From Mytilus trossulus (Eukaryota > Mollusca > Bivalvia > Mytilida > Mytilidae), in NCBI RefSeq assembly GCF_036588685.1, contig NC_086383.1, positions 38,820,171 to 38,884,170 of the forward strand: a DNA stretch of 64,000 nt. The letters are read 5' to 3'. Numbering within the stretch: the first letter of the stretch is position 1; the number at the start of each line of letters is the position of its first letter. Shown here one piece after another: positions 37,101 through 46,082 of the stretch. The translations under genes and the position numbers were made by a program. The notes below the pieces were generated by a model, which saw only the letters and a list, made by a program, of their open reading frames with translations, had not been told where the DNA came from and did not search any database.

Positions 37101-39960
37101 GGAAATCGGAATCGCAGGTATAATAATGCATTTTTTTCACTCGGACGTCTATGTTTTTTGATAGTCAAACGGTTGTCCCCCTAAATACAAAAATACATCT
37201 ACAAGAACGTATGCTGAAACTTCTTAAATCCACTAACGTTTTTCAAAAGTTTCAAGCTATGTATTGCATTAGAAAACATACATAGGTGTTTAAGAATGAC
37301 AGACCAGGAGCCTGTTTAACAAAATACTATGGCTTGATCTGGGCGGAGTCTCTGATCTGGGTCACAAAGATGGCCATACGCGACGGCATGAAAGCAATTG
37401 CTTTAAAAATCTTTTATATACATGTATTCAGGATCTATTTTATGGAATAACTTACCAATATTATGAATATCTCTGAAAAAATCACCCTCAAGTACAAGCT
37501 CATTCAAAAAAGATTTAAAAAATTGATGGAACATTAAGAAGCTGTGCGTTTTTTTTATACATAATAATTTTCACACACTTACTCAAACTTATTATATTGT
37601 TGATGCCAATTAATACTATACATGTCATATAAGAATATGTAACTTTTACCTGTTTTGAAAATTGTATATATATTTCATAACAATTTTTTATTTCATTATT
37701 CATGAATGTGTGTCTGTTTGATATTTTGTAATTGTTTGTTTTATTTCATTGTATTTCATGAGGGCCTCAGGGAAGATTAGCTTTATAGCTAACTGTGTAA
37801 CCCTCTTTAAATAAAGAATTATTATTATTAGTATTATTATTATAATCATGATAATGTGTTCAACGTTGATCATGAAGGGCTATGCATATGTTAGAAATCA
37901 ACTTTTAAAGATTCATTGCATTGATAACGGTCACTGCAGTTTAAGTACAAGTCACATTAGTTCATTGCAATCTTAATGAAATAGACATTCTTTACACCAA
38001 TGTCAAAATTTAGTTGACAGGATGGCACTCTACAAAGTTTGAGACCTAAATATTTTCTGGTATTGCAATGAATTTGAAACTGTTTTATAAATTACTCACA
38101 CATGATGATACTGTGGATTCAAAATCATTGGTACTGTTTAAATTTTTAAGCATTTTATGAATATTTTGGGTAAAACAAATTTCAATCTAATGACTCTGGC
38201 AAAACCACAAAATCAAAAAGCAATAAAAATACATTTTTTGTTCTCAAGCCAAGAAAATTTGTATTGTATCTATAAAATCAAGTTAATTTACAGTTAATAA
38301 AATACTTGTACCATTTTTGAGTTTATAATCTTTACTTAATTCAAGACATTAGAGTTATCTAAAGACTTACACCAGGACTAGAACTACATTTATCTTCTGC
38401 CAGAGGCTTTGCAGTAAAACCAAACAATTCACTTATGGCTTTTATCTCCTGAAAAAAATAAAATAAATACAAAATATATAAATATACATGTATCGACTGT
38501 CATGACTGTGTATTCATTATTATTTGTTGGATACCAATTTTTATGGATTTTGAGGGTTCAGGTGCTAGGTGAACCTTGAAGTTAACTGTTCAACGAATAA
38601 CAAACTTTCTATAAGCTGGTATGCAGACTTCAGCAAACCATGAAATTAAATGTCCATTAACATGTTAGTGCTTAATCCACGAAAATAAATGAATCCACAG
38701 TATTGATAATAAAATGCTTATATTCTGACATAATCGTTCTACATGTATGATGTTGGAAAACTCTCATAAAAAAGCCTATGACCTACATGTATGTGGGAGT
38801 TTGATTGAAACAGCCCAGGTAATATATTCATATTTTACCAAAAGCGTGTGCGTACTCAAAGTGTTTGAAGGACGTCATGTTAAAATACAATAAATTAAAT
38901 ACAATGATAAAAGTTTATACTGATTTTGTCTAAAATAAAGCTTTTGAACTTTGAAGGTAATTACTCACAATGTTCACAATATAAGATATATATGGTTCAC
39001 TACTGACCTCCTACTGATACATAGAGGGTCAGTAAAATCCATAGGGGATAAGGCCAAAGGACAATGGATATATTACTCATCTTCTATGGTTTGCAGGGAT
39101 TCAGTACTGCACTGAATAACAAATTATCACACATCATACTTTTCCTGCTGATTTTTTTTTAGATAAATAAACAATCATATTTATACAATAACATCTATAG
39201 ATCCATCATTTTTAACAGTTGACTTGATGTCATGAACCCCCTATGAAATATACGTCATCATTTACCCATGGTGCAATAATAATTTGTTTATATGTCTTAT
39301 GATAGAGGCTTGGGTAGTAATGCCATTTACAGTCAGGCGTCAAAATGTATTTTTTTGGCTATTGTTAGCGTCTACTAGTTAAGAGTGATTCTTCATAATA
39401 TTTTTGTCTTGATTAGTCAGGGGTCTCAAATAGTTTTTGTTACCCTCATTGGAGATTGAAATCAACGTAATTCATCAAAATCAACTGATTTTTATACTTA
39501 TAGGATTTAAAGTGTACGTTTTATCATCATGCACCACAAATTACTGTTAACATTTCGCAAAAAAATGTTTACCATTAATTTGTCATGAAGGAACATACAT
39601 GTATACCCCCATTTATTATAATTACCACCCTCATCATGCTCATGATAAGGAAACTACTCGTGACTTTGCTTAAAGAATTACTTTTGATTCTAGACCCTAG
39701 CTGGATTCACAATTTTCTGACAACAAGATAAAAAGTTTACTCTGTGGTATAAATAAATTTTCAAGATTTGTACAGTAGCCCAAAAAAATTGCTAGATTTT
39801 TGTTCTTGACCTCAACGTCGTGTCAGTGCCCATGACAATAAAGAATGATTCAAAGACTTACAGCATGTCTGAAATCAACATGCTCATTTGCAAATTGCAA
39901 CAGATACTTATTGATTTTGTTCGAATTTGATAAACATGTTTTATTTATGGAAGCTGACAT
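10177..39960 (-). CDS. TRMT11: tRNA (guanine(10)-N2)-methyltransferase, TRMT11 homologue
   Basis: Thirteen exons joined by eye, all with GT-AG borders and a continuous frame: 39862-39960, 38371-38448, 35340-35413, 34149-34230, 30667-30759, 28303-28443, 27600-27660, 24904-24999, 22358-22606, 21269-21341, 12736-12867, 11436-11556, 10177-10317. They sum to 1440 nt, 479 residues (human 463). TRMT11 is the catalytic subunit that, with TRMT112, makes m2G10 in cytosolic tRNA. The N-terminal THUMP-type region includes RNLMSRTV and LYEVWGHG. The Rossmann methyltransferase begins at GNTSMDAGLS and DPFVGTGSLL (SAM motif I), continues with YVMGTDIDYLLLH, and has the catalytic DPPYG split across exons 9 and 10. 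SNCEQTLSTRISRRLITM is a C-terminal family signature. The start codon faces PSMF1 63 bp away. Introns are packed with repeats, including a 1.5-kb minisatellite. Overall similarity to human TRMT11 is strong; exon borders are high-confidence. Confidence 0.95.
10555..10765. repeat. Dispersed repeat, family C, copy 2
   Basis: Diverged copy in TRMT11 intron 12: ggggttagctacattgtag, accaggt(c/t)taa, aagaaaacgcctg-like block, gttcagtatttttgt. Confidence 0.45.
10790..11395. repeat. Family B repeats (fragment plus full copy), intron 12
   Basis: A fragment at 10790-10840 (ggatgtgtcaaagagacaac) is followed by a copy at 11138-11395 with gtgtcaaagagacaacaacc, gcgtccttcagctggcccct, cagtgataatgaacgcc and ggtcagaggctcctgact. 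Related copies lie at 12462-12682, 43533-43602 and 55428-55660. Widespread in mussels from memory; function unknown. Confidence 0.6.
11783..11945. mobile_element. MITE, ACTGTGGATTCATT family, truncated copy
   Basis: Begins tactgtgggtttatttg and keeps the internal blocks tttgtggattgatgaaaa, ggatatttgatt and aaattcatggttcacc seen at 30780-30992. The right end is missing. Confidence 0.5.
11972..12118. mobile_element. hAT-like MITE
   Basis: Begins CAGGGCTGAGCTCAATATA and ends TATAGAACGGAGCCCTG, imperfect inverted ends with the CAGGGC start common in hAT elements. The interior is rich in ctacgtagc palindromes. No clear target duplication. Confidence 0.45.
12462..12682. repeat. Family B repeat, second full copy
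   Basis: Close copy of 11138-11350 with the same block order, direct orientation, ending in aattaaaataatacaaga, just before TRMT11 exon 11. Confidence 0.65.
13015..13230. repeat. Dispersed repeat, family C, copy 3
   Basis: Best copy with 51940-52150: gtcatacaagtgagaggt, ataccaggtttaatccacca, aagaaaatgcctgta, gaatatgacagttgt, catttgattagggtctttcc. Confidence 0.6.
13231..16975. other. Large part of TRMT11 intron 10
   Basis: AT-rich intronic DNA without recognisable genes. Holds a 17-G run at 13304-13320, a short repetitive block at 14090-14315 (gagaaaaaaggggttaattt repeated), and G/C and A homopolymers at 14285, 15403, 15485 and 15630. Around 15470 the words cagtggcagatcccccccc resemble one end of the MITE at 16981. 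Confidence 0.4.
16981..17147. mobile_element. hAT-like MITE, CAGNGGCNGAT family, copy 1
   Basis: Left end cagtggcagatct, right end agctgcctctg; it is the reverse-orientation relative of 20081-20230. Shares tgcttcagtgattccctata and ggggccc tracts with that copy. A 100-codon frame here is only an artefact of the element. Confidence 0.6.
17148..20080. other. TRMT11 intron 10, repeat-rich
   Basis: About 17745-17938 is a fragment of the TACTGTAAATTCAGAAATTATTG MITE (see 25338-27543). About 18330-18790 is a dispersed repeat recognised from block order (ccaatgtgaggttgtaaggt, ttctttgttcaagttgtatt, gagagttatctgattg) and related in layout to family A in reverse. About 19095-19500 contains ctacctaccca / gggtaggtaggtagg repeats. 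No gene found. Confidence 0.4.
20081..20230. mobile_element. hAT-like MITE, CAGNGGCNGAT family, copy 2
   Basis: 150 bp, starting CAGAGGCGGATTTAG and ending CTGGATCCGCCACTG (inverted ends). The direct repeat gttct flanks both sides. Contains tgcttatatagggaatcact and gggcccctctta. Confidence 0.65.
20231..21268. other. TRMT11 intron 10, 3' end on the gene strand excluded
   Basis: No gene or clear repeat identified. 20520-21100 is less AT-rich than its surroundings and contains repeated ccggaa words (accggaaat, cccggaaat, attccggaat). Confidence 0.3.
21664..21944 (-). mobile_element. TTAA MITE (GGTGGTACC family), copy 1, reversed
   Basis: Borders gctggtacccaacact on the left and ggtaccaccttaa on the right. 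Interior blocks aatttggctcgttt, tgatcattgagaagctta and cagagttatctccctg are the reverse complements of the copies at 46683, 49796 and 60052. Confidence 0.7.
22086..22298 (-). other. Unidentified open frame between TRMT11 exons 9 and 10
   Basis: A 71-codon minus-strand frame (VNFISGHLAGMSWVQSQI, then TVEAKQSLLQRFSS) ends in a stop at its low end. Its composition is more protein-like than other short frames in the window, but the TRMT11 frame does not need it: exon 9 joins exon 10 exactly at DPPYG. It may be a remnant of a retroposed gene or transposon. Not recognised. Confidence 0.25.
22999..23315. repeat. Dispersed repeat, family A, copy 1
   Basis: Starts gatataggaagatgtggtgt and has the ordered blocks gagtgccaatgagacaac, tggctcacaccgaacaac, aagctataaagggc, attcaaacgggaaaaccaac, tctaatctatataaac and gcgacaactactgtacatca. 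A second copy is at 42090-42365. Common in mussel sequence from memory. The 75-codon frame inside is incidental. Confidence 0.65.
23398..24535. mobile_element. Element with internal 502-bp duplication and foldback-like ends
   Basis: Two tandem halves start near 23473 and 23973 (aaattgacta(c/t)aaag, gtagatcttactttgctgaa, accccaatgatgattgtggc in both). The right end has a gacgccggacg-rich stretch and then ctcacttggcccttcgggcc/aggtgagct, a small hairpin; the left end has gtgtcgctcaccttggtc. Non-coding. Recognised as a frequent bivalve repeat from memory. Confidence 0.65.
24545..24830. repeat. Dispersed repeat, family E, full copy
   Basis: Blocks cagtggaccgtgaaattggg, gtttgaagtcgattggact, ctttaacctggagcgggaca, gacggacggccggac and taggtggggcata. 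Fragments occur at 9175, 48055 and (reverse) 54440. Ends 74 bp before TRMT11 exon 8. Confidence 0.6.
25338..27543. mobile_element. TACTGTAAATTC MITE split by a 2-kb insertion
   Basis: The left fragment 25338-25380 starts tactgtaaaattagaaatta. The right fragment 27379-27543 ends cgcaataatttctgaattta then cagta. Together they make a MITE with complementary ends, like the intact-looking copy at 52493-52700. The unrelated element 25381-27378 sits between the two parts. Confidence 0.6.
25381..27378 (-). mobile_element. 2-kb non-autonomous element with TTTATACGACCGCA ends, copy 1
   Basis: Left end ttatacgaccgcaaaat; right end cctctgcggtcgtataaag followed by ~26 bp (ccctgcag, catctggtt). A GTC/GGC trinucleotide run lies near 25432-25475. 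The interior holds four or five imperfect ~130-160-bp repeats (ggaagg ttggtattgattttggg, ggtcccaacagtttagg, ttaggggccaaaaa) and a second set (gatatgctgaatctaac, aaattaaactttgtttgat). No long frame. A reverse-oriented copy lies at 57590-59551. Confidence 0.72.
28591..30108. repeat. 66-bp minisatellite, 23 head-to-tail copies, in TRMT11 intron 5
   Basis: The unit starts accatgaagatccttagaga and ends gagttttataattac; 23 copies fill exactly 1518 bp. Copies are nearly identical. The main variation is one base (ggggac/gtggac), with rare private changes: copy 10 acc to atc, copies 11 and 15 gtt to att, copy 18 ctg to ttt, copy 20 cct to gct. Because 66 is a multiple of 3 and the unit lacks stops, a 538-codon plus-strand frame (28558-30174) spans the array; the minus strand in register is open too. 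It lies in an intron of the opposite-strand gene, so I treat it as satellite, not a gene. Confidence 0.93.
30780..30992. mobile_element. MITE, ACTGTGGATTCATT family, TRMT11 intron 4
   Basis: Ends gtgtattcatttattttcgt and aacttatgaatccacagtta are complementary. Interior ttttttgtggattgagaaaa and gatatttgatttcag match 11783-11945. Confidence 0.6.
31030..31610. repeat. Dispersed repeat with internal hairpin, family F, copy 1
   Basis: gacagttaaattt at 31059 pairs with aaatttaactgtc near 31126 around a tttaaag/ctttaaa stem. Then come ttgtgttctttatatgcgac, gtcatcaggcatggtc and atcatttgctgagaacaga. The same order recurs at 60960-61290. A 70-codon frame at 31397-31609 is not recognised. Confidence 0.55.
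31611..32646. other. TRMT11 intron 4, no feature seen
   Basis: AT-rich sequence without a recognisable gene, repeat family or structured RNA. Confidence 0.3.
32647..33197. mobile_element. 551-bp TTAA-flanked MITE (GGTGGCTCG family), copy 1
   Basis: Left end TTAAGGTGGCTCGTGGGTA; the right end, reverse-complemented, is TTAAGGGGGCTCCTGGGTA. TTAA at both borders suggests piggyBac-like target choice. Blocks tttatgatatggtacaaaaa, agctccaaattatctccctt and aaatgaacggtgaccccatt recur at 34485-34936 (reverse) and 57419-59951 (interrupted). Confidence 0.75.
33198..34148. other. TRMT11 intron 4, no gene seen
   Basis: AT-rich; includes a 73-codon frame at 33609-33830 with no recognisable domain. Confidence 0.3.
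34485..34936. mobile_element. GGTGGCTCG-family MITE, copy 2, reversed and end-truncated
   Basis: Reverse complement of the 32647 element from gatgtcaccgttcatttaag to aatttttgtacccaccagcc. The TTAA at both borders is lost. It lies in TRMT11 intron 3, so copies 1 and 2 flank exon 4 (34149-34230) in opposite orientation. Confidence 0.68.
35414..37744. other. TRMT11 intron 2, mostly unassigned
   Basis: Poly-A at 35708-35726. The stretch 36280-37400 is less AT-rich and contains a 66-codon frame (36285-36485) without a recognisable domain. No gene can be supported. Confidence 0.3.
37758..37848 (+). mobile_element. 3' tail of a LINE-like retroposon with (TTA)n microsatellite
   Basis: The sequence gagggcctcagggaagatta, gctaactgtgtaaccctctt, taaataaag, then repeated att/tta triplets. 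An AATAAA-like end leading into a short repeat tail is typical of the 3' ends of some non-LTR elements. No reverse transcriptase frame remains. Confidence 0.45.
38112..38305. mobile_element. Decayed MITE, ACTGTGGATTCATT-like
   Basis: Begins tactgtggattcaaaatc and has tctggcaaaaccacaaaatc inside and tttacagtta near the end. Too diverged for a firm family call. Lies just before TRMT11 exon 2. Confidence 0.4.
38507..38703. mobile_element. MITE, ACTGTGGATTCATT family
   Basis: gactgtgtattcattattat at the left, aataaatgaatccacagta at the right. Interior caacgaataacaaactttct and gtatgcagacttcagcaaac match 8688 and 48660. About 38750-38890 (aacagcccaggtaatatatt, catattttacca) resembles the insert at 48580-48650. 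Confidence 0.62.
38990..39861. other. TRMT11 intron 1 proximal part
   Basis: A fragment near 38994-39062 (ctactgacctcctactgata, agagggtcagtaaaatccat) matches the hairpin element at 41603-41741. The rest shows no feature. Confidence 0.35.
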
Positions 39961-40023
39961 CTTTGTTTACATCTGAAAGGAAGTCGCCTAAGGGAGACAA
40001 CTGCATGTAAAAAAAAAGTAAAA
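39961..40023. promoter_or_regulatory. Bidirectional promoter / overlapping 5' leaders of TRMT11 and PSMF1
   Basis: Only 63 bp separate the two divergent start codons. The interval includes aaaggaagtcg (an ETS/GABP-like GGAAGT core) and no TATA box. Transcription starts must lie within this gap or inside the opposite gene's first exon, so the 5' leaders are very short or overlap. Shared promoters of this type are common for housekeeping pairs; that role is inferred. Confidence 0.7.
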
Positions 40024-43000
40024 ATGGCTGGACAAGAAGTCTTATTTTGCAGCGTCATTAACCAATTACGATCATCTCAAGATGCTCTTGTGACAGTGAT
40101 ACACTGGAATTTAATCTCAAATGGATTTAAATGCTGTGGAATAGGAGATGATGAGGTATTGTATTCGGTGTTGTCAAATTTAATTCTATTTTCACTTTCT
40201 ACTATTTCTACTTTCTCTTTGATTTTGTCAAAGATAAGATAAAACACTTGACTATCAAAGACAACCTTTATTATACTCAAAGGAGGATTAAATGACTGAT
40301 TTAAAAAACTGCCCATGAAAAACTGACAACAACCTTTGACTATGCATGGCAAATAGAATACAAAAATAACCAAATGACAAATATCAGATAATTTTGTCGT
40401 ACTGCAGTACATGTACCTTCTATCCATACTTAATTTTTAGTCACATAGAAAACTAAAGACTAAGCAACATGAAACACACTTGTGTTATCTCACAATGCAA
40501 GTTTTCCTCAATCCACAAAAATTGGAACCCTAAAAAAAAAATATTCTTGTGTATCCATGTATCCTTACACTAATATAATCGATGATAAACTCCTGGGGTG
40601 AATTAGTCATACAATTTACTCAAAAAGGACTGACAAATTGCTATGACTGCAGGAAAAGTTTGTCTTGACATTTAAAGGTAATCAAATTTATAACAATGTA
40701 CATGATGTATGGACATCAGTTAGAGATCTAGACCGACACATGACCGAATAATCTGTCGTCCAAAAGCTTTTTTTTTGTGTTGGTGCTTTTGTGACATCAC
40801 AAAAGCAACAACCAAAAAAAAAAAAAACTTTCAGACAACAGATTATTTGGTCTATTAGAGATCAGACATAAACAAATCGCTTTTTGTTTTCAACTTACAG
40901 AAGTCATAAAACATGTAAAATGTATATTTCATCAAAAATAATCTTGAAGTTGACCAATTTTGTTTACTTATCGACTTGTATAAGTCTATATCTGCAACTT
41001 TATAATTTAGGTCAAATATTCTTATAAATCTATTGAAGTAATAAATTGTCATAAATTAAAGGGAGACAAATCTTTGAATCTACAAATTTATACCTCTATG
41101 AGTCAAAAGCAGATTTGGACTTGTTTATGTCTGAGCTCTGACTGTACATGGTAACATCATAAACATGCAGTAAAATTAACTTTTAATATCTCTTATATAA
41201 ATTGATTTTCATGTTTATTATTTACAATTTTAGAAAGCAAAGAATCAGAAGAAGAGTGAAATGTTACCTAATGGTTGGAATTCTAATCAAGACATGTATA
41301 CCCTGAGATACAAGGATTCCTCTGATAAAGTACACATACTAAAGATTATGAGAGTTGACGAAGACTTACTGGTTCATTTCATGGTTAGTATATGTATATT
41401 TATCGGACCACAGATGAATTATCACTTTGTGATTGGTTAAACGCCGTCACGTGGTGACCCCCTATAAGACCGTATGGGGTTAGTAAGTTTCATATGGGGT
41501 TCATGACGCGTTAATGGCAACGTCATCTATAAATGTTGTTGTGTTTCATTGTTTATTTTTCATCAAAACGCCGCAGAAAAAGTCCAGCGTCCGATAAATT
41601 CGTTATACGGTTAACTACTGACCCCCTACGGATCCATAGAGGGTGAATAAAATTCTTAGGGAACTTGGCCTCCGGCCTCACCCCCTATGGATTTTACTAA
41701 CCCTCTATGGATCCATATGGGGTCAGTAGCAAACCATATAACTTATAATATATAAACTTTTATTTCAACATTTTATTCAGCTACTGTCATGACTGTTTAC
41801 ATTTATAAATCAATTTATGATTGACAAAATTATGCAACTTTTTGTTAAACTCATATTTAGTGGCATTAATTTATTATTGAAATTATTATCACAATACAAT
41901 TTGTATATATAATAAAGCACCACTAAATGAAATTTACCTCAATAACACTGACGTTAGCATGGTTAGGCATTATGATTGCCAATATTGTTGCATTAGCCTG
42001 ATATTGTCAAATGGCTTGTCTTTTGATGGTGTAACCAATGAACTAACAAGCTCACCAGTATGTGAGCCATTATTATTTCAGTTTCCTGTTTTAGTTAAAA
42101 GAGTGCCAATGAGACAAATCTCCATCCTAGTCACAATTTGTAAAAGCAAACCATTATGTATATATGTTATAGGTCAAAGAATGGTCTTCAACACATAGCC
42201 TTGGCTCACATGGAACAGCAAGCTATAAATGGCCCCAAAAATGACTATTGTAAAACCATTCAAACAGGAAAACCTATGGTCTAATCTATATAAAAAATGA
42301 GAAACGAGAAACACTTAAGAACCACATCAACAAATGACAACTGCTGAACATCTGATTCCTTGTAAAAAAGTATATTGAGCTTTAAGTTTTCATTGAGTTT
42401 TCAGGACATCAAGTCTGAGAAGGTGACAAGTATAAATATCAGCACAACAGACTATACAACTGGTGACCTGTCGTCTTTTGATGAGTAAGTATCAGAACAC
42501 CAAAGCAGTCGTCTTTTGAGTATTGAGTATTATAACAATACAACTGATGACCTTTGTAGGAGCAGAAGTTTTGCCTTGCAGCAGATAATATAAAGGTATC
42601 CCCAAAAAACTTGACATATCATTGTCACACATGATACACGTTTAAGGGTACAGATAGAATGGCAGTTTTCCAGCACAGGCATAAAAAAGCAACAGTCAAA
42701 CCACATTTAGACTAAAACATATTACAAATAAAAGCAGTATCATACCAGGAGGAAGACCTAAAATTAATTATTGGACGTAACTCTTAAACAAAAAGATAAC
42801 ATTAATAATTAAGCATTTATAATAAAACTGTCTTCAGCAAACACCTCTAATTTATAGAATTACCTCCATTAATACAGATCTGACCATTTATTATCTCCCT
42901 TTATACATACATGTTTAATGTTCTGTTGTCTTTTAAATATGATTGCAGAACTAAGATACTATCAAGCACAGTCCAAAATGATGTACTAAAAGTCATCATA

Positions 43001-45796
43001 CATTGTACATCAACAATGAGTGAAAGCCATTTATTAAGTGTCCTTTAAAAAGCCAGATATGAAATATGGGAAACAATTCAAATGAAAAAATTAGCAGCTA
43101 TTCATGCTATTAATAATTTGCCTTATAGTGAAAACATCTCATTTGTAGCAATTAATTAAATATGGCTTATAATTTCTAAAATAAATTGATTTATTGAATC
43201 TGTCTATTTCAGAGCATTTAAGCATTTAGGGAAGCTTACAAAGCAGTTAAAGAAGGAGATAATTGATGAAATAACAAAATCACCAGCGTCAGGAAGTTCA
43301 ACTGAACCTTCAAGTTCAAGGCCACAGAGGTCAAGGTTACATGATGATGACCATGACCCTTTACGTGTACCACCTAGGCATCCACATAGACAACCTGTTC
43401 CTGGATGGTGAGTGTGACAGGTTATTGTTGGTTATGTAAAGGTTTCATATGAGACCATTATACCTATTGAATAACAACCCATTTTCAATGTGACCTTTAC
43501 ATGCTTTAGTAAATGAAACATTAAAATGAAATAGAGAATGGAAATGGGGAATGTGTCAAAGAGACAACAACCCGATCATAGAAAAAAACAACAGCAGAAG
43601 GTTATCCTATCTATTTAGAAAACAAAACAATAAAACATATTCTATAGAAGTATTTAATTCAACTGTTTTCATGTTTTCTATAAATTTGTTGACAAAACTT
43701 TGGACGAAATTAAAACAAATTTGAGTTCAGAACTTTCATTTTTAACCCTATTGATCTCACTTGATAAGGGAATCCTGTATGTTCCTTTGATATTAACTTA
43801 CAAGGTCATGTTTGTAAGTGTTTCAGGTGAGTCAGGTCACCAGGTAAATTACAATAAAATTTGACAGGCAAAATGTCATACCTGGATGCATTTGGCTCTA
43901 CTGAGCCAAGATCACATATCCTTTTCAATGTGCTGTCAGGTGGCTTGTCTAAACCCCTAAGGTTACAGGTTGGATTTGATTATGTATTTATTTTATATTT
44001 AAATGTAACTGACTTTATGGGCATTTCAGGATAATTGTTTGCTTACAAAAGGATAGGGACATTATGTTTCGTGGTCTGTGCACTTTTTCTGTGTCTGTTT
44101 GTAGAAATTAAAATGAAAACCAAAAAGAAGACTTCTTTTTTCATCCCAAAAACATACCTCATATTGTGAAAAAAATAACTTAACAGGCAAAAAATATTAC
44201 TGTGTTACAATATTATTTATTTAAATACAATGAGAATTGTGCTAGTAGCTCAAAAAAGAATCTTTTTTCAGGAATGACCCAGATGATCCATTTTCTGTTG
44301 GTAGAGGTGACCTTGACCCTTTTGGTAGAACTGGAGGAGGTATGGTGTTTGATCCGTTCCATCCTGGTGGTAGAAGAGGGGGACCAGATCCTAGTGCTGG
44401 TCTTCCTGGTAGATTACCAAGGTAATGTAACCAGAAGAAAATTAAAGAGTGAAATATTTTAATGCAGCAAGTCTTTATTAATAGTTTATTTTGTAATTTG
44501 TTGTGATATAGCCTTTTTGTGCAGATACAATGATAAGTAATCATCAATCAACATTTATTCACTAAAATTGACAGACTTTTAAAATTTCTCTCTGTTGAGT
44601 TGATGAGCAATAAAATTTAAGTAACAGGTACCACTTCTTTGGTGTGAGTTCTTTTTAAAGGTGTCACACGTAATTGATAATCATGGGCACTTCGAACACA
44701 GCTAACATACTTCAACCTTACTTACACAAGTTATTCTACACAGGACATGCATTTGTGCATCTGCTATTTATGATTTTTATTCTGAGTCCTGTCTAGAGTT
44801 TCCATTCAAAATTTAAATGCATTGGGGATTAGAGACAAATTTTTTTAGACCCCCAACCACCAATAACAGGAAATTTTCATTTTACTTCTCTTACAAAATT
44901 CTAAAGAAAATGCAACCATTCATAATTTATTGATTTGAGAACTATGACAATCCTCCCATGTGTTTAAATATGGAACATATCTAGTCCAAATAATTATGCC
45001 GTTTCAGTACGGCTTGTTGATACTTTTTTTGAACGCCTTCCTTCGTCTCAATGGCAATCATACCACATCTTCTTATCTTTATATAGAAAAGTTGAACTTT
45101 ACTGCAAGAATTATTCTTCAAAATAAGTCGTAGGAATGTGTAACAGCAATATCAAAAATAGCCTTTCTAGACGGCATAATTATTTCATTGTATTTGGACT
45201 AGAACATATCATGTTTATATATAAAGCCAACCGACATGTTCAAGAATCAGATCATTGGTTTTCCTATATTACTTTCATGTATTAATTATTGAAATAAAAA
45301 TTTGTGGCGGTAATATTATGCTACTGATATTATTTTTTTATTTTTTTCTCCAGAGGAGCTGTTCCACCTGGTGCTCGATTTGATCCCTTTGGTCCACCTG
45401 GAACTGGTCCTGGGTGAGTTTTCCTATGTTTGAAATTTGGTTAAGGATATTTCTGTATTGTGCATGAACATTGAAAGTTCTTCATCCAAAAAATTAATCA
45501 CATTCTTCTGATTTCTTTAATTCTTCTTTTTATATTAACAGACTTCAATTCTTATATTTTGAAATAATCTTCAAGAAAAAAAGATATATATGCTATATAT
45601 AAAAGGTCTGAATATAAGTCAACGATATTTCTCACGAGGGTGCTATATATATGTATTTATGTATAAAAACTTTTAAAATGTCTAGTTTTGTCCCAGATAT
45701 TGAACCCTGCCATGTGTTTTATTGAAACATATTGTCTATTTCAGACCTGATCCTGATCATTTACCACCACCTGGATATGATGACATGTTTATGTGA
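40024..45796 (+). CDS. PSMF1: Proteasome inhibitor/regulator PI31 (PSMF1)
   Basis: Seven exons with GT-AG borders and continuous frame: 40024-40155, 41234-41383, 42405-42484, 43213-43407, 44272-44421, 45354-45413, 45745-45796. Total 819 nt, 272 residues (human 271). PI31 binds the 20S proteasome and affects its activity and assembly. The N-terminal FP domain starts MAGQEVLFCSVINQLRSSQD with QDALVTVIHWNL and LPNGWNSNQDMYTLRYKD. The C-terminal half is Pro/Gly-rich with repeated DPF motifs (DPFSVGRGDLDPFGR, PGARFDPFGPPG) and ends PDPDHLPPPGYDDMFM. The extreme C-terminus normally carries a HbYX proteasome-docking motif; here it is M-F-M, with Phe for Tyr. The last exon is followed by two tandem copies of itself. 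Divergent from TRMT11, convergent with the TRAPPC9-like gene. Confidence 0.95.
40741..40852. mobile_element. Foldback MITE in PSMF1 intron 1
   Basis: tgaccgaataatctgtcgtc is matched by the inverted gacaacagattatttggtc. Inside, gtgcttttgtgacatcacaaaagcaa forms a second palindrome between poly-T and poly-A tracts, so the whole 112 bp can fold into one hairpin. Confidence 0.6.
41440..41755. mobile_element. Foldback element with 41603-41741 hairpin, PSMF1 intron 2
   Basis: tactgaccccctacggatcc at the left is mirrored by ggatccatatggggtcagta at the right. The loop contains ggcctccggcc. Related text occurs in the same element's left part (gaccccctataagaccgtat) and at 38994. Confidence 0.6.
42090..42365. 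repeat. Dispersed repeat, family A, copy 2
   Basis: Same ordered blocks as 22999-23315 (agtgccaatgagacaaatct, ttggctcacatggaacagca, accattcaaacaggaaaacc, gacaactgctgaacatctga), ending about 40 bp before PSMF1 exon 3. Confidence 0.62.
43533..43602. repeat. Family B repeat, 5' fragment
   Basis: gaaatggggaatgtgtcaaa, gagacaacaacccgatcata, aacaacagcagaaggt: only the first ~70 bp of the family. Confidence 0.6.
44981..45202. mobile_element. MITE with TAGTCCAAATA ends and 7-bp target duplication
   Basis: Left ctagtccaaataattatgcc, right mirrored as acggcataattatttcattg then tatttggactag. The 222-bp element is bracketed by aacatat (44974-44980 and 45203-45209), a clear target-site duplication. Lies in PSMF1 intron 5. 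Confidence 0.75.
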
Positions 45797-45909
45797 GAGA
45801 GATCTGCTAAAAACAAGACTTTTTATTGGTTGTTAAATTAACTCACTAGGTTTTGCCCTAGATATTGAACCCTGCCATGTGTTTTATAGAAACATATTGT
45901 CTATTTCAG

Positions 45910-45961
45910 ACCTGATCCTGATTATTTACCACCACCTGGAAATGACGACATGTTTATGTGA
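45910..45961 (+). CDS. PSMF1: Tandem duplicate of the PSMF1 terminal exon (copy 2)
   Basis: 165 bp after the first copy, with the same acceptor (gtctatttcag) and the same frame phase. Encodes PDPDYLPPPGNDDMFM then stop, differing by His to Tyr and Tyr to Asn. The duplication also covers ~60 bp of intron before and ~35 bp after the stop. It could be an alternative last exon, although the first copy already supplies a stop. Confidence 0.7.
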
Positions 45962-46082
45962 GAGAGATCTGCTAAAAACAAGACTTTTTTTTAGTTGTAT
46001 GCATGTTAATTTCATTATTAAAGTTATAGTTGATTATAGTATACAAGTTGATTTACTGTGGCAAGGAAATGTTTCCACTCAG

